Virus record (IMG/VR): IMGVR_UViG_3300023174_005175
Span: 1 to 43,960 of that record
Direction: 5' to 3' (one strand)
Length of the DNA: 43,960 nt
DNA from: a virus
Shown: piece after piece, positions 40,191 through 43,960 of the stretch
Position numbering within the stretch: position 1 is the first letter of the stretch
Layout of the letters: every line of letters begins with the position of its first letter
Program-made: the position numbers and the translations under genes
The notes under the pieces: model-generated
What the model was told of the DNA's origin: nothing
Database searches by the model: none
The model's input: the letters and a program-made list of their open reading frames with translations, nothing else

Positions 40191-40905
40191 AAAACAGAGA
40201 ATTGGTATTATACAGAGCCGTGGGCTAGGCGATATTGTTATTGCCCTGCCCATAGCTCGACACTATTACAACGAAGGCTATGAAGTATATTGGCCCATAG
40301 TTGAGCACTTTTTACCCAATTTTCAAACCCATGTACCCTGGGTGCATTGGGTTCCTATTCCCTATGATGCCCCGGGCAGATACTTCTACGATGTTCCTGT
40401 GGCTAGGCTTAAGAACTTAGGCGTTACTGAACTTCTACCATTGTATCAACATCTCACCGGGCACGACTTTGCTTCAGAAAAGTATTTCCAGTTCACCAAG
40501 TTTGATCAATACAAATATATTCGTGCCGGTGTGCCTTTCCTCAACAAATGGCAACTGGCAGTATGTATTGAATGGGATATAGCCGAAGAAGACCGTGTAT
40601 ACAACTCCTTAGTAAAGGACGACACTCCCTATGTGGTGTTACACTTAGAAGGCAGTGATCATCGTGCTGCTTACGATCCTGCTATTATTCCAGAAGGGTG
40701 GAACACTGTTGAGATTAAGGAAGGCGTTACCAATTCTATTTTTAATTGGCGTCGTGTTATACACGGTGCCGAGGCCATAGTTATGGTAGACTCGGTAATG
40801 GCCAATCTAGTGGATCAAATGGGTTGGGGGTCGGATCGATATTTTATCCAACGCAGTCATGTTGGACTTACGCCTGTGCAAGGTCATCATTGGACTTGGT
40901 TATGA
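40183..40905 (+). CDS. GT9-like glycosyltransferase (heptosyltransferase fold), second copy
   Basis: The 240-aa protein opens with I-I-Q-S-R-G-L-G-D-I-V-I-A-L-P-I-A-R-H-Y, the same G-x-L/F-G-D loop as the 39203 protein, and ends with I-H-G-A-E-A-I-V-M-V-D-S-V-M-A-N-L in the position where GT9 binds the nucleotide sugar. It is short for the family. The ATG overlaps the 49-aa stop, so the two are coupled. A transferase for a surface sugar is the likely role. Confidence 0.7.
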   Translation: MTKKQRIGIIQSRGLGDIVIALPIARHYYNEGYEVYWPIVEHFLPNFQTHVPWVHWVPIPYDAPGRYFYDVPVARLKNLGVTELLPLYQHLTGHDFASEKYFQFTKFDQYKYIRAGVPFLNKWQLAVCIEWDIAEEDRVYNSLVKDDTPYVVLHLEGSDHRAAYDPAIIPEGWNTVEIKEGVTNSIFNWRRVIHGAEAIVMVDSVMANLVDQMGWGSDRYFIQRSHVGLTPVQGHHWTWL

Positions 40906-40909
40906 ACGA

Positions 40910-41605
40910 TTATGCCCCAGCGGTGCAGTAAAATACGTTTGAAGCTACAATCGGCGAACCTGATGCAGATGTAGAAATATCAATAGTAAATTCGCAACCG
41001 GCTGTGGATCCTTGATTAAATCCGCTTCCGGCAACAGTCCATCCATAGGTACCGGCTGCTGCCGAACTTAGACTAACCCAACTGCCCACTTGTGTACCCG
41101 AGTCCTCTTCGGGAGTATACCCTTCACCGGGAATAAAAAATCCATGCACAGATTGAGCGATTAGACCTGGGCCACTAAAGGACGCATCATCGCCTCCTCC
41201 GCTATATAAATTATATACCGCAGTGGCTCGAACATAAAGACCGGCATAAACATCTGCTGCTTTACTAGTGGGGTTGATCCATCTTGTGGGCGTGAAGTTA
41301 GGTTCCGATGTATCGCTACCCGATCCTACATGGGCAACTGATACTGTAAATGATCCGCCTATGGTGGGCTTGACGTCAACCATAGCAGATTTGATAGCGG
41401 TACTGGCTATATACACACCGCCATACTCTGATACATATGAATAGTTACTTAACCCAAGGAAATCCTGCATACTTTTATCTGGCTGAAGATCGGTTCCACT
41501 TAAAGTAGCTAACCCAGCAGCAACCGCAGCATCAGCTAAAGATCCGGAGGCAAATTCAGTCTGAATCTGCAGTAAGTCGATAGGAACACTTGCTGGTAAT
41601 GTCAT
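40910..41605 (-). CDS. Phage tail/structural protein
   Basis: Start at ATG 41605 (M-T-L-P-A-S-V-P-I-D-L-L-Q-I-Q-T-E-F), two bases after the upstream stop; a longer frame to 41662 is rejected because it overlaps that gene. The product has 231 aa. That opening is typical of phage virion proteins that begin with a short helix and turn to a beta domain; Ser/Gly/Thr/Val dominate the rest. CATAAATA (41620-41613) lies just upstream but too close to the start to be a sure late promoter. Location in the virion unknown. Confidence 0.68.
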   Translation of the reverse strand: MTLPASVPIDLLQIQTEFASGSLADAAVAAGLATLSGTDLQPDKSMQDFLGLSNYSYVSEYGGVYIASTAIKSAMVDVKPTIGGSFTVSVAHVGSGSDTSEPNFTPTRWINPTSKAADVYAGLYVRATAVYNLYSGGGDDASFSGPGLIAQSVHGFFIPGEGYTPEEDSGTQVGSWVSLSSAAAGTYGWTVAGSGFNQGSTAGCEFTIDISTSASGSPIVASNVFYCTAGA

Positions 41606-41607
41606 GA

Positions 41608-42204
41608 TTAAATATTTATGCCATAATATATAGCGTGGAATTGCTGTAAGTGATCTAACCAATCGGCATTATCGTTGGTTGATCCCAACTCTGTCATTGT
41701 TTCAATTGCCCAAACTACAATTCTTTTAAACATTTCCCACTGAACAAATTTATCTGCTTCAATAGTAATGTGATTATATTTTATCAACAAGGTCATTATG
41801 GCATTTTTGTCTGCTGATGCTGTTTCATTATCTAAATCAATAGAAATTCTACTGTTACGATAATCAGTACTGGCGATTACTTGAACTATTCCACTAAAAT
41901 TGGGCCAAGCAGCAATATTTCGTTCAATTTGCGGTATATTTTGACTAACAATGAGCGGAATTTGTTTATTTTTTATAGATCTAGTGATTAAAGCGAGATC
42001 CGAATCAAATGCTCCAGCATCTCCACTTAGGGTAGTTTCATTTTGTTTATTTTGAATGATTTTATTCTTTAAGAATTGAATTTTACTATCGTAATCTTCA
42101 AAATAAAAATTACCCGGAGGTTGAACAAGTGGATGATGTGCCAAACATTGGGCAAAGAATTTAACACTGGTTCCTGGTAGTCCCACAAGATGTAAAGGTT
42201 TCAT
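41608..42204 (-). CDS. Unknown protein with weak sulfotransferase-like N-terminus
   Basis: The 198-aa protein begins M-K-P-L-H-L-V-G-L-P-G-T-S-V-K-F-F-A-Q-C-L-A-H-H-P. The G-L-P-G-T-S-x-K segment followed by F-A-x-x-L recalls the PAPS-binding loop of sulfotransferases (G-x-P-R-S-G-T-T), but the rest shows no second motif. The remaining sequence is mixed alpha/beta with an acidic Asp/Asn-rich middle. It lies between structural genes. I do not assign a function. Confidence 0.5.
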   Translation of the reverse strand: MKPLHLVGLPGTSVKFFAQCLAHHPLVQPPGNFYFEDYDSKIQFLKNKIIQNKQNETTLSGDAGAFDSDLALITRSIKNKQIPLIVSQNIPQIERNIAAWPNFSGIVQVIASTDYRNSRISIDLDNETASADKNAIMTLLIKYNHITIEADKFVQWEMFKRIVVWAIETMTELGSTNDNADWLDHLQQFHAIYYGINI

Positions 42205-42234
42205 GAAAACTACTTATCTACTAACTTGTATTGA

Positions 42235-42612
42235 TCAAGAAATATCTTCGTAAGAATAAAAAACATCAACTACTATTGCTGTATTGTTATTTGCAATAGC
42301 GAGGCTGGTATTTTCTTCTAAGTAACAAGGGTGTTGAGTATCCAACATATCTAAATAGGAAAATCCATTTATTATAGTACCTTGTGCCAAATGATAACTG
42401 GTACCGACACCTGTGCTAGAAGCAGGCAGATAACTCAAAGTCACCGTTGTTGCTGTGATCGAGTTGTTACACGCCCTAATGGCCACTACGCGATAAGCGT
42501 GTCCTGAACTGGCTGCATTACCTAAAAGCAGTGTAGTAGCAGTGGTGGTTAATGACACAGCACCAGACCGTATGGCGACATTGCTGGGCGAAAATGCGTT
42601 AGGTGCTGACAT
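42235..42612 (-). CDS. Small beta-rich structural protein
   Basis: The 125-aa protein is rich in Ser, Thr, Ala and Val and predicted to be a beta sandwich. It carries T-T-A-T-T-L-L-L-G-N and V-A-I-R-A-C-N-N-S-I-T-A-T-T-V-T-L. Short proteins of this type sit beside fibre genes in marine myoviruses. An A-rich AAGGGGATAA ribosome-binding region lies before its ATG, just after the stop of the S74 gene. Probably a minor virion protein; family not recognised. Confidence 0.6.
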   Translation of the reverse strand: MSAPNAFSPSNVAIRSGAVSLTTTATTLLLGNAASSGHAYRVVAIRACNNSITATTVTLSYLPASSTGVGTSYHLAQGTIINGFSYLDMLDTQHPCYLEENTSLAIANNNTAIVVDVFYSYEDIS

Positions 42613-42615
42613 GGC

Positions 42616-43878
42616 TTATCCCCTTGCTTCTAACTGTGCAATACGTGCGGCTTGAGCATCCACTAATGCTTTGAGCTCTTGTATAGCTCTCATCATAGCA
42701 TACTGCATGTCGGTTTGATATACAGCCAGTCTCTTGCGATCAGGCTCAGCTTCGGTAGGCCAAGCATCCTCAGTGACCAACTCGGGCGCAACTACTTGAA
42801 CGTCCTGCGCTATAACCCCTAGGTTTAGATCATCATCGTCTGCATCAGTCACATACAAGAATGTCTTAACTGGAATGGCACATACCTTGTTCAAATAATC
42901 ACCTGCTACAGAGATGCTCTTTTTCTCACGTTGATCTGATAGGTTGGTATTGTTACTGGAGTAGTTGTCAATGCCACCATTGCTTTTTACACGAAATACA
43001 TCTGATCCTGCATGAAGATATACATATCCGTAGATACTAGTAGGTCCGGCAACTGTGCTAGCACGTACACCAAACGATACACTGCCCATAGTAGCAGCAT
43101 TTTCAGCTCGCACAGCCACAGTTGATCCTAAACTTCCAGTTCCTGCACCGGATGTGTTAGCATTGAACCACCCGCCATAGGCAGTGCCAGGACCATTCAA
43201 ATCGGACTGTTTAGAAGTTCCATAAACACCTATACGTGTATTTGTGGGATCACCCTGTCCATCGAAATAACCACCGTAACCTGTAACAGCTGGCCCACCT
43301 GCGATTGTAGCATATACACCATAGGCATTGGTTGTTCCACTGTTACTGGTGTTGCTACAGAAAAATGCTCCGTAATTGTTGCCGGCATACCCAGTACCAG
43401 TATAGATATTTCCCGGAACATAAATTCCATACTGGTCCGTAGCAGCGTGGTTTATTTGTACTTTGGCAGTTCCTAAACTGGTTGTTCCAATACCTAATTT
43501 TAGATTGGTGTTGTCCCAATACAGATGTCCGCTAGTTGGGGCACTGAGTGCAGTACTGGCCGAATAGTAAGGTATGTAACCGGCTGTTCCACTATTGAGC
43601 GTACCCGGGCCACTAGGCCCAGACGGACCACTACTACCGGCAGCACCACTTGGTCCACTTGGCCCTTGCGGACCAGTAACACCAGCTGATCCATTACTAC
43701 CAGTAACACCACTAGGACCAGACGGTCCACTAGGCCCCTGTGGACCACTTGCTGTACCCGTATAGGTCTTTAATGCCAGCCCTGTAATTCTTTTAGTAGT
43801 ACCCGACTCCACTACAGGAATAATGGTAGCATCGGTTACTGTGGCTAATGAGGGCAGTGTGGATATTTTGGTTGTCAT
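42616..43878 (-). CDS. Fibre protein with collagen-like block and C-terminal S74 chaperone domain
   Basis: The 420-aa protein has a collagen-like block at 44-92 with repeats of G-P-x-G-P-S. A beta-rich middle carries repeated Y-G-x-Y-A/F and G-V-Y-G segments that look like stacked triangular repeats. From 312 comes the S74 intramolecular chaperone: N-L-S-D-Q-R-E-K-K (S314/D315, with the S-D-x-R core of the autocleavage site), then L-G-V-I-A-Q-D-V-Q. A short coiled coil closes it. S74 domains trimerise fibres and cleave themselves off. AGGA stands 11 bases before the ATG. Confidence 0.88.
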   Translation of the reverse strand: MTTKISTLPSLATVTDATIIPVVESGTTKRITGLALKTYTGTASGPQGPSGPSGPSGVTGSNGSAGVTGPQGPSGPSGAAGSSGPSGPSGPGTLNSGTAGYIPYYSASTALSAPTSGHLYWDNTNLKLGIGTTSLGTAKVQINHAATDQYGIYVPGNIYTGTGYAGNNYGAFFCSNTSNSGTTNAYGVYATIAGGPAVTGYGGYFDGQGDPTNTRIGVYGTSKQSDLNGPGTAYGGWFNANTSGAGTGSLGSTVAVRAENAATMGSVSFGVRASTVAGPTSIYGYVYLHAGSDVFRVKSNGGIDNYSSNNTNLSDQREKKSISVAGDYLNKVCAIPVKTFLYVTDADDDDLNLGVIAQDVQVVAPELVTEDAWPTEAEPDRKRLAVYQTDMQYAMMRAIQELKALVDAQAARIAQLEARG

Positions 43879-43882
43879 TTAA

Positions 43883-43960
43883 TTAATTTCCTTCTAACTG
43901 TGCTACACGAGCTCGCAAACTCTGCAATTCAGCAACAATGTTGGCTATGAACTCTGCTGA
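43883..43960 (-). CDS. C-terminal end of a second S74-type fibre gene (5' end outside window)
   Basis: The last 25 codons read S-A-E-F-I-A-N-I-V-A-E-L-Q-S-L-R-A-R-V-A-Q-L-E-G-N and TAA. The pattern A-x-x-x-I-x-E-L-x-x-L...R-V/I-A-Q-L-E matches the C-terminal coiled coil of the 42616 protein. The stop is four bases before that gene's ATG, so these look like tandem fibre paralogues. Confidence 0.75.
   Translation of the reverse strand, partial: SAEFIANIVAELQSLRARVAQLEGN

Overview
This window is a piece of a tailed-phage genome, most likely a large T4-like myovirus of an aquatic bacterium. Four things point to that. Virion fibre or tail genes lie at both ends: a collagen-repeat protein, a glycine-rich adhesin-like protein, a 1019-aa Ig-like protein and an S74-chaperone fibre. 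Genes are packed with ATGA or TAATG overlaps. Perfect T4-type late promoter boxes (TATAAATA) sit at 4514-4521 (-) and 10839-10846 (+). Sigma70-type (TTGACA/TATAAT) promoters precede several non-structural genes. The host cannot be named from the sequence. The IscU, IscA, ErpA and IF-1 proteins look proteobacterial. I see no tRNA, CRISPR array, integrase, origin or insertion sequence, and no stretch above about 110 bases lacks a gene.

Layout. 1-4489: tail/fibre genes on the minus strand, interrupted by a plus-strand HNH nuclease with its own promoter. 4547-7885 (minus): erpA, an ATP-dependent DNA ligase behind a perfect sigma70 promoter, a methyltransferase, translation initiation factor IF-1 (infA) and a 2OG-Fe(II) oxygenase. 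A 30-bp copy of the infA 3' end lies at the far end of this oxygenase gene. 7930-8955 (plus): iscU, iscA and an unknown gene, translationally coupled. 8952-10118 (minus): a probable lysis cassette (SleB-type hydrolase, holin candidate, small basic protein). 10221-11469: a methyltransferase and a late-promoter-driven 2OG oxygenase.

11479-36020 is one collinear minus-strand run of 26 genes over 24.5 kb with almost no intergenic DNA. In transcription order it holds a glycosyltransferase, four radical SAM proteins, a B12-type radical SAM protein, an SGNH protein, and a glycosyltransferase-like protein. Then come an RmlC-type epimerase, a TPP enzyme alpha subunit, a second glycosyltransferase-like protein and an SDR epimerase. 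Three 2OG oxygenase paralogues follow (the middle one lacks its metal ligands), then two more SDRs, a small conserved protein, an SGNH protein, a TPP enzyme beta-like subunit, four more SGNH proteins and two NPP-motif methyltransferases. This looks like a pathway that builds or remodels an unusual sugar or glycan. Its target (host envelope, or the phage's own fibres) is not visible.

36076-43960: minus-strand virion genes, with a plus-strand island of two GT9-like glycosyltransferases and a 49-aa protein.

How the parts may fit: five radical SAM enzymes need Fe-S clusters, and the same window carries a scaffold (IscU) and two A-type carriers (IscA, ErpA). I infer that the phage brings cluster-assembly capacity for its own radical-SAM-rich pathway. 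Late expression seems controlled at the RNA level in two places: a hairpin that would hide the ribosome-binding site of the glycine-rich gene in read-through but not late transcripts, and a hairpin that would bring a distant Shine-Dalgarno close to the start of the 10885 oxygenase gene.
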